Source: Comamonas terrigena NBRC 13299 (GTDB lineage Bacteria; Pseudomonadota; Gammaproteobacteria; Burkholderiales; Burkholderiaceae_C). From it: a DNA stretch of 64,000 nucleotides. A program made the translations under genes and the position numbers. The stretch spans positions 1-64,000 of the forward strand of contig NZ_AP019749.1 of assembly GCF_006740045.1 (NCBI RefSeq), in the 5' to 3' direction. The notes under the pieces are model-generated. The model saw only the letters and a list, made by a program, of their open reading frames with translations. It was not told the origin of the DNA and made no database searches. This document shows, piece by piece, positions 14,601 to 21,123 of the stretch (position 1 is the first letter of the stretch; every line of letters starts with the position of its first letter).

Positions 14601-15043
14601 ACGTCGCTTGCGGGACGGGGGTAGGCCAGCGCCAGCGGTGTAGTGGCTTCCAGCACGCTGGCCAGACGCACAAAGGTGTGGTCACCACCACCACCACCGG
14701 CATTGGTTGCGGCAGTGGGATCCAGCTCGGCCAAGGGATCCTGGCCGTTGTTGATGGCGGCAATCAGGTTCTCCACTAGCGGATCGACCGCGGTGGGCAC
14801 GGCGGCCTCCGCGGCCGGAATGTCTTCGAACACATCCGGGCTCAAGGCCACATCCTGGTTCTCGCCCAGGACCAGCGGTGGCTGCCCGTCGGCCTGCAGC
14901 ACCACGGTGCTGCCCGAAGCGGTCACGACCTCCGCATCGGCGGGAATACGCATACCTTGGCGCAATGGCGTGAGATTGCCATCCGCATCACGAACCCAGG
15001 CCTGGCCTGTCAGCTGTGTCACCAGCACGGGAGTACTTGCCAT
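5630..15043 (-). CDS. Giant LapA-type RTX adhesin (type I secreted, retention module)
   Basis: This encodes a 3137-residue surface adhesin. Residues 1-75 resemble the LapA retention module (QLTGQAWVRDADGNLTPLRQG, then VVTASGSTVVLQADG). They are followed by a TAAT at 110-113 in front of a Gly run, where LapG-type proteases normally cut at a TAAG-like site. LapA-type Ig-like repeats (VTEGGxITVTATVDxAPxGSD) fill about residues 165-440. Long cadherin/VCBS and T1SS-143-like repeats follow. About six to seven RTX nonapeptides (GGAGNDxLxGG) lie at 5964-6160, ahead of a type I secretion C-terminal domain. The start has GAAAG six bases upstream. No lapBCE transporter and no lapD/lapG lie in the window. 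Three diguanylate cyclases lie within 15 kb. Function in biofilm attachment is inferred from the family. Confidence 0.93.
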   Translation of the reverse strand: MASTPVLVTQLTGQAWVRDADGNLTPLRQGMRIPADAEVVTASGSTVVLQADGQPPLVLGENQDVALSPDVFEDIPAAEAAVPTAVDPLVENLIAAINNGQDPLAELDPTAATNAGGGGGDHTFVRLASVLEATTPLALAYPRPASDVVEDRLSGAAGTTLPPLYEGTLTLSAQQQVTEGGMIIVTATVDRAPRGSDLVITLRTGEVIVIRVGETSGSVEIPTRTDDAYVQGTDQHLFEVGSTTGGGYDRLDTTSTTSTNVVDDQDPTEIVLSADTQVTEGGKITVTATVDKAPQGSDLVITLKTGETITIKVGELTGSVLTDSRPDDGYLQGTQGQQFEIAQAEGGNYEALDTSSTTSTQVQDDADTVTVQLTATTSTTEDGGSITYTASLVDAAGKPVTTNNAITVTLANGEVITIAAGSASGVSDPVAVNRDDVFLEADSISNHIESISEANAGTTGALEHLVADDTPVKTTILDDSDPVYVQISVDQSAVFEGGALVYTVRLVDGNGDPVSVAAGKNVTVTLDWSGAAANGADVNNLPPTVTIAGGQTAAPSFTVTTLVDTQVEYREPLTATIAAVQDNGGSNKGFEDLQISATQSSVSSTVVDKPTLTVVDSNGAAIKGQVTVNEKGLTSTTDDSESAHGTLKVTAGSGLDSIKINGTTISLADLQDLGTDGIAITVAGHGVLTITGFTPTATADGMEVAWDVQYTYTLTQAQTHASVQGTNDALKNIALEVIAKGADGTGTVSTAGTLGVQVIDDVPTIVTEVGAAEPTLTTDDADLQAGTPDKASMDFAAVFVVKSADYGADGAKGAVAWSYKLAVDNGADSGLKSGGQSILLYQKANGEIVGVTGGNATTGKVVFSVTVDATGKVTLVQTGAIDHDSKDSSDYSSDTQSLLDGLVKLSGTATITDKDGDKASHTTTVNIGANLVFTDDGPTIGSPTNAEVAEKNLATGTEANSALTVFTGSLAVDFGADNASGAKAYFTQATADQLQALGLSSNGTALVITLGADGKIIATAGVGGAEVFRLEITNAGTNQAGYKFTLTGALDHVDGNGQQVNVLDLPISFEARDSDGDTASGNFQVSVVDDVERASQTITVTEDSGAGTADNKFSLGADVAASEIRILAADGVTVLQGTPGANGSTVYATGHGLQGTVTVNKDGSITYVPSANYSNQLQGNGQYAADELKYSIVRDDGSPVPGTVTVQVKAVADAPVLDKLAAATTNEDTAVHLGLKAPTTSDASDQNGTGAGDNPERLGPITLSGFPAGAQLLDANGNVVYTFTSGNAVSIVLTDGNHTASASGVLQMTTAEFEALQVLPPAENAANFKVTVKVTSYEVDESGNKLSSVDGKTGSTTVDVKVHAVTDPIELKIDGKDSHDLTVKEDSSYNLTPLLKVSLDTGADGNTQADVDGSEHRWLEVTGLPVGSTVNGTLITSTTQVVKVEITSKDASSLPDIIVTPPKDFSGDITGITVTLKAQDLDPNGAQENGVVLSDSVTLNLHVEPVAGDVVVTHPQAIAEDTEVAFLAGVRVTDSGTAGGTEVITKVQFELPQDWTLSGQPAAGTAGDAVWTVTGSGTTADPYVIEFTAGSEASRELALGQFTLTPPAHSSKDATVQLSITTVDSNADVTGGADTSDEVTVQKPVQITVTPVAESTAAGDTDHNGQADLTVPTTDHTYAALGKEDTVFNLNIEATDLLNQAGWKNEDQDETTTVLLTPVKLSEDGLGSSPAIGTVFTWNGGSATYQGTPIEVPLSALSSLTFQAPLNDAGTFQVQFQAKTYDYDDDTETGVADTAISDAGSLTIHVAPDADLAALSVQPAQGLEDTAIALTIRPSSTDGSETFNVSIAQIPAGASLHYGGLEITSSTTGVPGITVTSQGGSWSVVITDYQTSAGLSVTPPVNSNADFALEVKTQAVDALQGFDTSTGAWSQTQNLPVKVVGVADEASVAAKPHTYTEADLDGGAAKIQLGDLIQSVQQADTDGSEKLSFRITGLPEGFTLEGARYLGGTGADRVWAVDSEAALKAITITGPENFSGTVSVQVTPVTTENDGDWKSHATETLVATITPSPESVGNQHATLYEDRESALDFSIQTPQGENESLTHVHIKVEDFESQGFQLFLNGEPIDSASVAIVTDAQGNDWYVLDATQAGQVTALPITENKADNQANAPDLKLTVKYEVTDASSDGSVAPVTTVGEPQDYHLHVTPVTDEVGLQLDGITSGGASLNTDTSGTVPLVTLESTGNFQVGVVLSSADQDGSESLIQVLVTGVPNGLTVDGLSIGGTQVGVAHQLDSGKWVIEVTPSQLAQFQASVQGGDVQAQLSFTAGSALSGQAHATIGIEVFSQDAGASNVSNASVQYELQADLTGGGQPGQAVQLDFARNPDFTGQEDTAFTLDQLFQATISDNPSGQDVAFTLSLKLPAGATIVQDGHTLTAIKVGGDGAEELWLISGTAKTTEELQALLSEVVVTPPADLNDHFGGMQIDATMAGHVVSTGEQTVVKVHDTLPLAPETDGVSTAVVLSAADADGSPTGDRPKEGSDIAIQIDIARGVDGPSLLNGTLTIKLTEGDGFSGGKLFYGTTELVQQADGSYQLPLDAATQQALLTGSSTSIVGLHYQPDAAQKYVNGSLEVEVIVQSKEQNAPDWTSSQGWADSNGDSGTVVVEQINNGFEFTNVGSNTPYKDGDIGTIQGSENQTGTSLITLDIAGKLLDADGSEQIHTAILENLPNGFLVYYTDANGALVQAINTGSSWSIPVDGGKLPVISIQAPQNWSGTVENLALRVLSGEGSDAAHQQVSSATFQLEVAARADGFETDTPVVEQSFGREGDIIALNLNLAMKDRQSAGTGDSSLETVTLTLTGLGEHASFYVGSTLHTASYDQATDTYTLTGLSQTDMDQLGFVQAKDALTDQNASANGLQIGFTAHTVDGSDVSSSISGSFDLTLSSQSGSGVVLDGSGSSHGNLIGGAGSDTLLGGAGDDVLRGGAGNDSLHGGAGNDHLEGGSGNDVLIGGAGNDTLIGGDGDDIFVWKQGDAGGEGLALAAKDVVADFGNGHDVLDLADLLQNENADNLGKYLSFSKEGEDTVLRISSNGAFSDDAGSLISKVDQQITLQGVDLLQGSSSEELVKQMLSDGRLKVDQT
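5964..6160 (-). repeat. RTX calcium-binding nonapeptide repeats in the adhesin gene
   Basis: Tandem copies of GGxGxDxLx are encoded here (for example GGAGNDSLHGGAGNDHLEGG). On the DNA they appear as repeated GCC-GTTGCC-GCC blocks. RTX repeats bind calcium outside the cell and help fold proteins exported by type I secretion. Edges are approximate. Confidence 0.85.
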
Positions 15044-15138
15044 CTATCACTTTCAATAAGCTCGAGGAACTGCCGCGAATACCTGGTCCGCTGGCGACTT
15101 AATATGCGCAATCCTAGGGAAATCCCCTTGCAGTCACT

Positions 15139-15156
15139 ATTGGCGCCGACGCCAAT
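15139..15156. promoter_or_regulatory. Inverted repeat upstream of the adhesin gene (candidate operator)
   Basis: ATTGGCG-CCGA-CGCCAAT is a perfect 7-bp inverted repeat with a 4-bp centre, about 95 bp upstream of the adhesin start codon. It could be an operator of the adhesin promoter or an RNA hairpin in its leader. No regulator was identified. Confidence 0.4.
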
Positions 15157-15335
15157 GCCGCACCTTTTATGCAGCAGCAAATGTCAATCATTGTGTGAAA
15201 TGCATGTAAAAGGCATAGCAGCAAAGATTCAGTGGGCGCATGAAAAAAGCCCATCGCATTCAAAAACGTCCAAACCCGCCCTGCGCCCTTGTAAGCAAGG
15301 GTTGCGCTCAAAGCCGTTGAAGTGGCCCGGCGCAC

Positions 15336-15349
15336 TTGACAAAGATCAA
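15336..15349. promoter_or_regulatory. FNR/Anr-type box
   Basis: TTGAC-AAAG-ATCAA differs by one base from the FNR/Anr consensus TTGAT-N4-ATCAA. It lies nearly midway between two divergent genes (about 290 bp from each start), so its target is unclear. Oxygen-responsive control is an inference from the motif alone. Confidence 0.45.
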
Positions 15350-15640
15350 CGGCAGTGCGGTCAACCAGCGCAGTGAACGCTTGCCAGCAGTCGCAAAGTA
15401 CGGTTCCGTGGTGGCACCAGCGCAGCGGTAACCCTGCGCCCGGCCCCTTCGGCCAATCCCGGTACCATGCCGCCTCCGGCATGCACGGCCCGGTGACGAC
15501 GGAAAACACCGTTCGTTCCCTGTGGGCTGCTTGCACCTGCCCCAGAAAAATATCCCCATCAATTGATACGGAGTTGCAAGCCATGCGCGCACCGCATGCT
15601 CACTTTTTTGTGAGCACCCGGACGCTGGCTGCCAAGCCCT

Positions 15641-16045
15641 ATGAAATCCTCCATCCGCATCGTGGACGTGGACCGTCTGGAAACCTGGAGCAAGTACAAG
15701 CCCGGCATGTGCGACACCTGCGCAGCCAACTGCTGCACCATGCCGCTGGAGGTGCGTCTGCCCGACCTGGTGCGCCTGGGCCTGGTGGACCCGTTCGAGG
15801 TCGAGCACATCGAACCCAAGCAGATCGCCAAGCGCCTGACCAAGATGCGACTGATCGACCACTTCAATCCCAAACACGAGATCTTCACCATGGCGCGGCG
15901 CGCCAGCGGAGACTGCAACTTTCTGGATGCCACCACACGCCGCTGCACGGTGTACGAGCAGCGCCCGGAGACCTGCCGCCTGCACCCCAAGAAAGGCCCC
16001 AAACCGGGTTTTTGCGCCTACGGCAACAAGAACGCCCGCCTCTGA
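15641..16045 (+). CDS. YkgJ family cysteine-cluster protein
   Basis: This is a small soluble protein (134 aa). It has two cysteine groups, CDTCAANCC near residue 24 and C...CTVYEQRPETCR near residues 90-110, the hallmark of the YkgJ/UPF0153 family thought to bind zinc or an iron-sulfur cluster. The molecular role is unknown. The ATG at 15641 has only a weak ribosome site (GCCAAGCCCT). Another frame through this interval (15355-16221) gives low-complexity protein and was rejected. The Nudix gene follows on the same strand after 57 bp. Confidence 0.88.
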   Translation: MKSSIRIVDVDRLETWSKYKPGMCDTCAANCCTMPLEVRLPDLVRLGLVDPFEVEHIEPKQIAKRLTKMRLIDHFNPKHEIFTMARRASGDCNFLDATTRRCTVYEQRPETCRLHPKKGPKPGFCAYGNKNARL

Positions 16046-16102
16046 GGCCTGTGGGACCTTTCCAGCCTTTCGTCCCGTTCCGCACCCACCAACCCGCCCC
16101 CC

Positions 16103-16516
16103 ATGCACCACCTGCACATCGCCGCCGCCTGTCTGTTCAACACCCAGGGCCACTTGCTGACCGTGCGCAAGCGCGGCACCCAGGCCTGGATGCTGCCCGG
16201 CGGCAAGCGCGATGGGGATGAAACGCCGCTGCGGGCCCTGGTGCGCGAGCTGCAGGAGGAGTTGCAGATCACCATGGCGGCCGCAGACTTTGCGCCCTTG
16301 GGCCAGTTCAGCGCCATTGCCGCCAATGAAGCGGCCACCCAGGTGCACGCCCATGTGCTGGTGGCGCACGCCCCCCTGCAGCAGACCGTGCAGGCCGCGG
16401 CCGAGATTGCGGGTGTGCAGTGGCTGGCACTGGACCAGCCGCTGCCGGACACCCTGGCGCCGCTGCTGCGCAGCCAGGTGATTCCGGCGCTGCGGGCGCG
16501 CAACGCGACAGCCTGA
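16103..16516 (+). CDS. Nudix hydrolase (MutT-like)
   Basis: This is a 137-residue Nudix protein that probably cleaves a nucleoside diphosphate linked to another moiety. The Nudix box is at about residues 33-56. It begins GGKRDGDE, continues with RELQEEL and matches GX5EX7REUXEEXGU, except that the late glycine is Gln (EELQI). The substrate cannot be read from sequence. The gene ends in front of a shared terminator and may be co-transcribed with the upstream YkgJ-type gene. Confidence 0.9.
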   Translation: MHHLHIAAACLFNTQGHLLTVRKRGTQAWMLPGGKRDGDETPLRALVRELQEELQITMAAADFAPLGQFSAIAANEAATQVHAHVLVAHAPLQQTVQAAAEIAGVQWLALDQPLPDTLAPLLRSQVIPALRARNATA

Positions 16517-16566
16517 ACACCGCCTGTGGCACCCTGCGCCAGCCTCCACCTGTGGCCCCCCCATGT

Positions 16567-16594
16567 AAAAAGGCTGCCCTGGGGCAGCCTTTTT
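16567..16594. terminator. Bidirectional terminator between the Nudix and CorC-family genes
   Basis: AAAAAGGCTGCCC / GGGCAGCCTTTTT forms a perfect hairpin with A and T runs on both sides. It lies between two convergent genes. Confidence 0.88.
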
Positions 16595-16612
16595 GCGGGG
16601 AATGCGGGACGC

Positions 16613-17929
16613 TTACTCGTCCTGCAAGGTCTCAATCACATTGTCCTGCAGCCGGGTGGCCAGGATCTTGTCAATGATCTTGCCGTCCATGTCGACCACT
16701 TCGAACTGCCAGGATTCCCAGACCACCTTGTCGGCCTCGGTGGGCAGCTTGCCGGTCAGCAGCATGACCATGCCGCTGAGCGTCTGGTAGCGGCCTTTTT
16801 CCTCTTCCGGCACGCTCTTCAGGTTCAGGCGGTCCTTGAGCTCCATGATGGGAATGTGGCCGTCCAGCAGCCAGCTGCCGTCATCGCGCTGCACCGCCCA
16901 GGCGTCGCTGGGGTCTTCGGTGACGAACTCGCCGGTGATGGCTTCCATCAAATCGTGCACAGTCACAATGCCCTGCACCACGCCGTACTCGTCGACCACA
17001 AAGGCCATGGGCGCGCCGGAATTCTTGAAGTTCTCCAGCAGTTCCATGCCGGTGATGGTTTCCGGAATGTAGAGCGGTTTTTCCAGGAAGACGCTGGTGG
17101 GCGTCAGTTCGCGGTCGCCCTTGAGCGCATGGGCCATCCACTGGCGGGCATTGAGCACGCCCAGCAGGTCTTCAAAGCTGCCGCTGGTGACGGGAAAGCG
17201 CGCGTGGTCGTGCTCTTCGATCAGTGCCAGGTTCTCTTCAAAGCTGGCAGAGATGTCCAGGCACACCACATCGGAGCGCGGCACCATCAGCGAGGAGATC
17301 TGGCGATCGTCCAGGCGGAACAGGTTGCGCACCATGGCGTGTTCGTTCTGTTCGATGGCACCCGACGAGGTGCCTTCGGCCAACATGGCATGGATTTCAT
17401 CCTCGGTCACCGAGGATTCATTGCTCTGGCGCACGCCCAGCAACTTGAGCAGACCCAGGGTGGAGCTGGTGAGCATCCACACGAAAGGCTTGGTCAGCTT
17501 GGCCAGCAGGTTGATGGGGCGGGCCACCAGACGGGCAATGGACTCGGGGTTGGTCTGGCCCAGGCGCTTGGGGACCAGTTCGCCCAGGACGATGGACACA
17601 TAGGTGATCAGGACCACCACCACGGCCGTGGAGACCGTGCCGGCGTACTTGACCGGCATGCCCCATTGCTCCAGCCACACGGACAGCGGCTGGGCCAGTG
17701 CGGCTTCACCGAAGATACCGTTGAGCACACCGATGGAGGTGATGCCGATCTGGATGGTGGAGAGGAAACGTGTGGGGTCTTCCCCCAGCTTGAGCGCAGC
17801 AGCCGCAGCGCTGTCGCCCTCATCAATCAGCTTTTGCAGTCTTGCCTTGCGTGCCGTGACCAGCGCGATCTCGGACATGGCAAATACGCCGTTGAGCAGG
17901 ATGAGGGCGATAAGTATCGGAATTTCCAT
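16613..17929 (-). CDS. CNNM/HlyC-CorC family membrane protein (DUF21 plus CBS pair)
   Basis: A 438-residue inner-membrane protein. An N-terminal DUF21/CNNM membrane domain (about residues 1-190, beginning MEIPILIALILLNGVFAMSE) is followed by a CBS-domain pair (about 205-335, with the core FVVDEYGVVQGIVTVHDLME). A C-terminal CorC_HlyC domain (about 350-430) completes it. Relatives are implicated in magnesium or cobalt transport and are often labelled hemolysins, but haemolytic activity is not implied. uppP lies 57 bp upstream on the same strand and may share a transcript. Confidence 0.92.
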   Translation of the reverse strand: MEIPILIALILLNGVFAMSEIALVTARKARLQKLIDEGDSAAAAALKLGEDPTRFLSTIQIGITSIGVLNGIFGEAALAQPLSVWLEQWGMPVKYAGTVSTAVVVVLITYVSIVLGELVPKRLGQTNPESIARLVARPINLLAKLTKPFVWMLTSSTLGLLKLLGVRQSNESSVTEDEIHAMLAEGTSSGAIEQNEHAMVRNLFRLDDRQISSLMVPRSDVVCLDISASFEENLALIEEHDHARFPVTSGSFEDLLGVLNARQWMAHALKGDRELTPTSVFLEKPLYIPETITGMELLENFKNSGAPMAFVVDEYGVVQGIVTVHDLMEAITGEFVTEDPSDAWAVQRDDGSWLLDGHIPIMELKDRLNLKSVPEEEKGRYQTLSGMVMLLTGKLPTEADKVVWESWQFEVVDMDGKIIDKILATRLQDNVIETLQDE

Positions 17930-17986
17930 GATGGTGGGTCGCTGCGGTGGCCTGCCGCAGCATTACAGCTTTCTTAGGGTGAAAGG

Positions 17987-18835
17987 TTATTGAATCAGGC
18001 CAAAGTACAGGCCCGCCAGAATCAGCAGGCCCAGCACAACACGGTACACAACGAAGAATGTAAAGCCCTTGTGTGAAATCAGGCGCATAAACCACACGAT
18101 CACCGCATAACCGACGACAAAAGCGACAAACGTGGCAGCCAGCGTCATGCCCCACTGGTCGGGTGACATGGGCTCGCGCTTGAACAGCAGCATGTAAAAG
18201 CCCGACAGCAGCACGGCCGGAATCGCCAGCAGGAAGGAAAAGCGGGCCGCCGCCTCACGCGTCATGCCCAGCAGCAGGGCCACGGTGATGGTGCCGCCCG
18301 AGCGCGACACGCCCGGAATCAGCGCCATGGCCTGGGCCAGGCCCAGCAACACACCATCCTTGGCACCCAGCTGCGCAATCGTGCGGGTCTGGCTACCCCG
18401 GCGCTCGGCCCAGCCCAGCAGCAGACCGAAGACAATCAGCATCACCGCAGTCAGCGCCAGCGTGCGGAAGGTGGTTTCAATGAAATCACGCAGCAGCAGG
18501 CCCAGCACACAGATGGGGATGGTGCCCAGAATCACCAGCCAGGCCAGCTTGGCGTCGGCGCTCAGCGGCTCGCCCGCACGGCGGCTGCCGATCACGGGCA
18601 GCGAAGCCAGCCAGGCCGTCAGCATGCGCCACACGTCCTTGCGGAAATAGATCAGCACCGCCAGCTCGGTTCCCAGCTGGGTGATGGCGGTGAAGGCAGC
18701 GCCTGGGTCGGCATGGCCGGGCAGCAAAGGGCCCAGGATGCGCAGGTGGGCGCTGGAGGAGATGGGGAGGAATTCGGTCAGGCCCTGGACCAGGCCCAGG
18801 ATCAGGGCATCCAGCCAGCCAAAGTTGGCGTGCAT
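17987..18835 (-). CDS. uppP: Undecaprenyl-diphosphatase (UppP/BacA)
   Basis: An integral membrane phosphatase (282 aa) that recycles undecaprenyl diphosphate for peptidoglycan and other envelope polymers. It is associated with bacitracin tolerance. The N-terminal catalytic region QGLTEFLPISSSAHL and the second motif PGVSRSGGTITVALLLG are both intact, and several hydrophobic helices follow. Length matches the family (about 270-285 aa). It is upstream of the CorC-family gene on the minus strand. Confidence 0.97.
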   Translation of the reverse strand: MHANFGWLDALILGLVQGLTEFLPISSSAHLRILGPLLPGHADPGAAFTAITQLGTELAVLIYFRKDVWRMLTAWLASLPVIGSRRAGEPLSADAKLAWLVILGTIPICVLGLLLRDFIETTFRTLALTAVMLIVFGLLLGWAERRGSQTRTIAQLGAKDGVLLGLAQAMALIPGVSRSGGTITVALLLGMTREAAARFSFLLAIPAVLLSGFYMLLFKREPMSPDQWGMTLAATFVAFVVGYAVIVWFMRLISHKGFTFFVVYRVVLGLLILAGLYFGLIQ

Positions 18836-18934
18836 AGCGAAAAAAGCAGTTCAGCGAAGTGGGATGGCCGGCGCTCGCACAAAGTTCCCAGAGCGAACAC
18901 GCAGCAAAAGTCACCCAGTGTAGCGCGCCGCTAT

Positions 18935-20203
18935 TTAACTGGCTGGCCCTACGGCCGCTGCCTGCTGTGCCCAGCTGGGACGGCGCGGGTTGATCACCGG
19001 CATGGCAATCGAGGCCACACCGCAGACCTGGTTGCGCCCCTGTTCCTTGGCCTGGAACAGCAGGCTGTCGGCCAGCTTGAACACCGTGTCCACCGTGTCC
19101 TCGTCGCGCACCTGGGCCAGGCCCACGCTCACGGTGACATAGGGCGCGGTGGGCGAGGCGTCGTGGGCCAGGTTCAGGCCATGCAGGTCGATCAGCAGCT
19201 TTTCCATGCGCTTGCGCAGCGACTGCACATCTTCGTCATAGGCCACCAGGGCAAATTCCTCCCCGCCCAGCCGCACGGCCAGATCCAGCGGGCGGCGTGC
19301 ATAGTCCGCCAGCAGATTGCCCACCAGCCGCAGCACCTCATCGCCGGCCTGGTGACCGTAGAGGTCGTTGTAGAGCTTGAAGTGGTCGATATCGATCACC
19401 GCCAGGAACAGGGATTCCTTCTCCCGCTTGGCGTGCAGCATGTTGCGCTGGAACTGCTCGCGAAAGATCCGGCGGTTGGCCAGCCCCGTCAACGGATCGT
19501 GGCAGGCCTCCCAGTCCAGCAGCTTGCGCAGCACGAACTGCTGGCGCAGTGCACGTTCGCGGAAATACGCCGTCACGCCGGACAGCACCAGCGTGACCCA
19601 CATCATGATCACCACCAGCCAGTGCTCCGCCAGTTGCTGGGGTTGCGGCAGCAGCCAAGGTCCTGCAAAGGTAGTGACCACACACACCGATACCGCGGCC
19701 AGCAGGGCCTGGCGCAGCCGGATGCCCAGCGGATAGAGCGCCACCACCACGGTCAGCAGCATGACGATGCTGGCCTCGGGCAGGCCCAGCGATTTGGCCG
19801 TGTAGGAAGAAATCACCACCCCGCAGCCACAGGCCACCACCGACACCACGATCCAGAACTCATGGGTGGCGGACCGGGTTCCGGGGTGCAGCAAGACATA
19901 CAGGGTGCACAGAAAGCAGGCCAGCACCACCCAGCGCTGCAGCATCACGCCCAGCACAAACTGCAGTTCCCGGCCGGTGCCCAGCACCGCCTGCATGCGC
20001 CACCAGTCAAAGGCCGCAAAGAAGATCCACACCAGGCCCAGAAAGCCCAGCGTGAACAGCGTGCTGCGGCGCTGCTGCACGCGCAGCTCCTGCGTGAATT
20101 CCTGTTCCAGCACCGGCGAGGCAAAACGCAGCATCTCCAGCGACTGCCCCATTTCCTGGCGCAGTGTCGCTGCTTCGTTTTCTGGGCTGACAGGGATGGC
20201 CAT
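18935..20203 (-). CDS. Membrane-bound diguanylate cyclase (GGDEF)
   Basis: A c-di-GMP synthase of about 422 aa. The N-terminal half has five to six hydrophobic segments. The C-terminal GGDEF domain carries an intact GGEEF and an inhibitory I-site RPLD five residues before it, so activity and product inhibition are expected. The start was placed at the ATG giving MAIPVSPENEAA. The open frame extends 47 residues further to 20344 with Pro/Arg-rich sequence atypical of the family, and no strong ribosome site decides the matter. It could control the adhesin gene, but no direct link is visible. Confidence 0.9.
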   Translation of the reverse strand: MAIPVSPENEAATLRQEMGQSLEMLRFASPVLEQEFTQELRVQQRRSTLFTLGFLGLVWIFFAAFDWWRMQAVLGTGRELQFVLGVMLQRWVVLACFLCTLYVLLHPGTRSATHEFWIVVSVVACGCGVVISSYTAKSLGLPEASIVMLLTVVVALYPLGIRLRQALLAAVSVCVVTTFAGPWLLPQPQQLAEHWLVVIMMWVTLVLSGVTAYFRERALRQQFVLRKLLDWEACHDPLTGLANRRIFREQFQRNMLHAKREKESLFLAVIDIDHFKLYNDLYGHQAGDEVLRLVGNLLADYARRPLDLAVRLGGEEFALVAYDEDVQSLRKRMEKLLIDLHGLNLAHDASPTAPYVTVSVGLAQVRDEDTVDTVFKLADSLLFQAKEQGRNQVCGVASIAMPVINPRRPSWAQQAAAVGPAS

Positions 20204-20541
20204 GGATGCAGGACTTTCGAAATGCCCCGGACTGCCCTGGCGTGCAACATGACGCCCAGGACGTGGGGGAGAGCTAGCGGTATTGTGGACAGGGGCTGTT
20301 ACACGCGGGCTCCGCCAATACATTTGGTAACTGTAGGACAACATCTATTTGTCGATCTTGCGGCCCCGGCAGCCGGGGCTGCCACATGCCGGACATTCCA
20401 GGTTGGCAGGCAAGGACCTGCCGGCGTCCGCTGGGTGACCGCAGTGCAAGGCCCCTGCTCCTATCGTTGGCTTTTTCCTGTCCGAGCAGATCCGCACCGC
20501 GGCCCCGCGGCAGTCCCGGGTCTGCGCGATCGAAAGCCGCC
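20204..20541. other. Intergenic region between divergent cyclase and CMD-like genes
   Basis: No gene is supported here apart from a possible N-terminal extension of the cyclase to 20344. The region contains a strong GC hairpin, CCCCGGC-A-GCCGGGG at 20364-20378, with no T run. Promoters of both divergent genes should lie here, but no clear -10/-35 boxes were seen. Confidence 0.5.
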
Positions 20542-21123
20542 ATGTCTACCCCCTCTGCCGACCGCCTGCCCCCGATTCCCGAAAGTGACTGGACGCCCGA
20601 ACAGCGGCGCCTGGCCCAACCCATCATCGATGGACCGCGCGGCGCACTGATTTCGCCCTTTGTGCCGCTGCTGCGCAGCCCGGAGCTGATGGACCATGCC
20701 CAGCGCATGGGCGAGTACTTGCGCTTTCGCAGCAGCATCGGTCTGCGGCTGTCGGAGCTGGCCATCTGCATCACGGCCCGCCACTGGTCGCAGCAGGTGG
20801 AGTGGGCCATTCACGCGCCCATTGCAGAACGTGAAGGGATTGCACCTGCGGCCCTGGCCGATATCGCCCTGGGCCGCACTCCCGGCGCCTTGCAGCCGGA
20901 TGAAGCCGTGCTCTACGCCTTCTGTACCGAGTTGCACCGCCACCAGGGCATCAGCGACGCCACCTGGGCCCAGGCCGTTGCCCTGTGGGGCGAGCAAGGG
21001 GTGGTCGACCTGATCGGCGTCAACGGCTACTACACCTTGCTGTCGATGGTGATGAACAGCGCCCGCACCACGGTGCCGGCCTCCAGCGCCAGCCCCTTGC
21101 CGCCCTTGGGAAAAGGCGGCTGA
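20542..21123 (+). CDS. Carboxymuconolactone decarboxylase-like (AhpD fold) protein
   Basis: A 193-residue protein of the carboxymuconolactone decarboxylase family. The core segment ITARHWSQQVEWAIHAP (about residues 75-95) matches the family's AR...EW..H signature. The CxxC pair of AhpD peroxidase partners is absent, so a decarboxylase-like or unknown role is more likely than disulfide reduction. The start was set at the ATG giving MSTPSADRLPPIPESDW. Upstream in-frame sequence from 20386 is low-complexity. The gene stands alone and is followed by the AT-rich DnaA-box region. Confidence 0.82.
   Translation: MSTPSADRLPPIPESDWTPEQRRLAQPIIDGPRGALISPFVPLLRSPELMDHAQRMGEYLRFRSSIGLRLSELAICITARHWSQQVEWAIHAPIAEREGIAPAALADIALGRTPGALQPDEAVLYAFCTELHRHQGISDATWAQAVALWGEQGVVDLIGVNGYYTLLSMVMNSARTTVPASSASPLPPLGKGG

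Larger units (their letters stand above)
15044..15640. other. Gene-free 0.6-kb region between divergent adhesin and YkgJ-type genes
   Basis: No convincing gene lies here. The minus-strand frame at 15114-15584 has no recognisable protein character. Two regulatory candidates stand out: a perfect ATTGGCG/CGCCAAT inverted repeat at 15139-15156 and an FNR-type box at 15336-15349. The region should carry the adhesin promoter on the minus strand and that of the cysteine-cluster gene on the plus strand. No clear -10/-35 pair could be assigned. Confidence 0.6.

Noticed and set aside
15114..15584. A 156-codon minus-strand frame in the adhesin upstream region
   Set aside because: There is no ribosome site, no recognisable motif and an odd Cys/Trp-rich composition. 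It covers the FNR-type box and other probable regulatory DNA.
20364..20378. GC hairpin CCCCGGC-A-GCCGGGG as a terminator
   Set aside because: There is no T run on either strand, and it lies between divergent genes where no terminator is needed.
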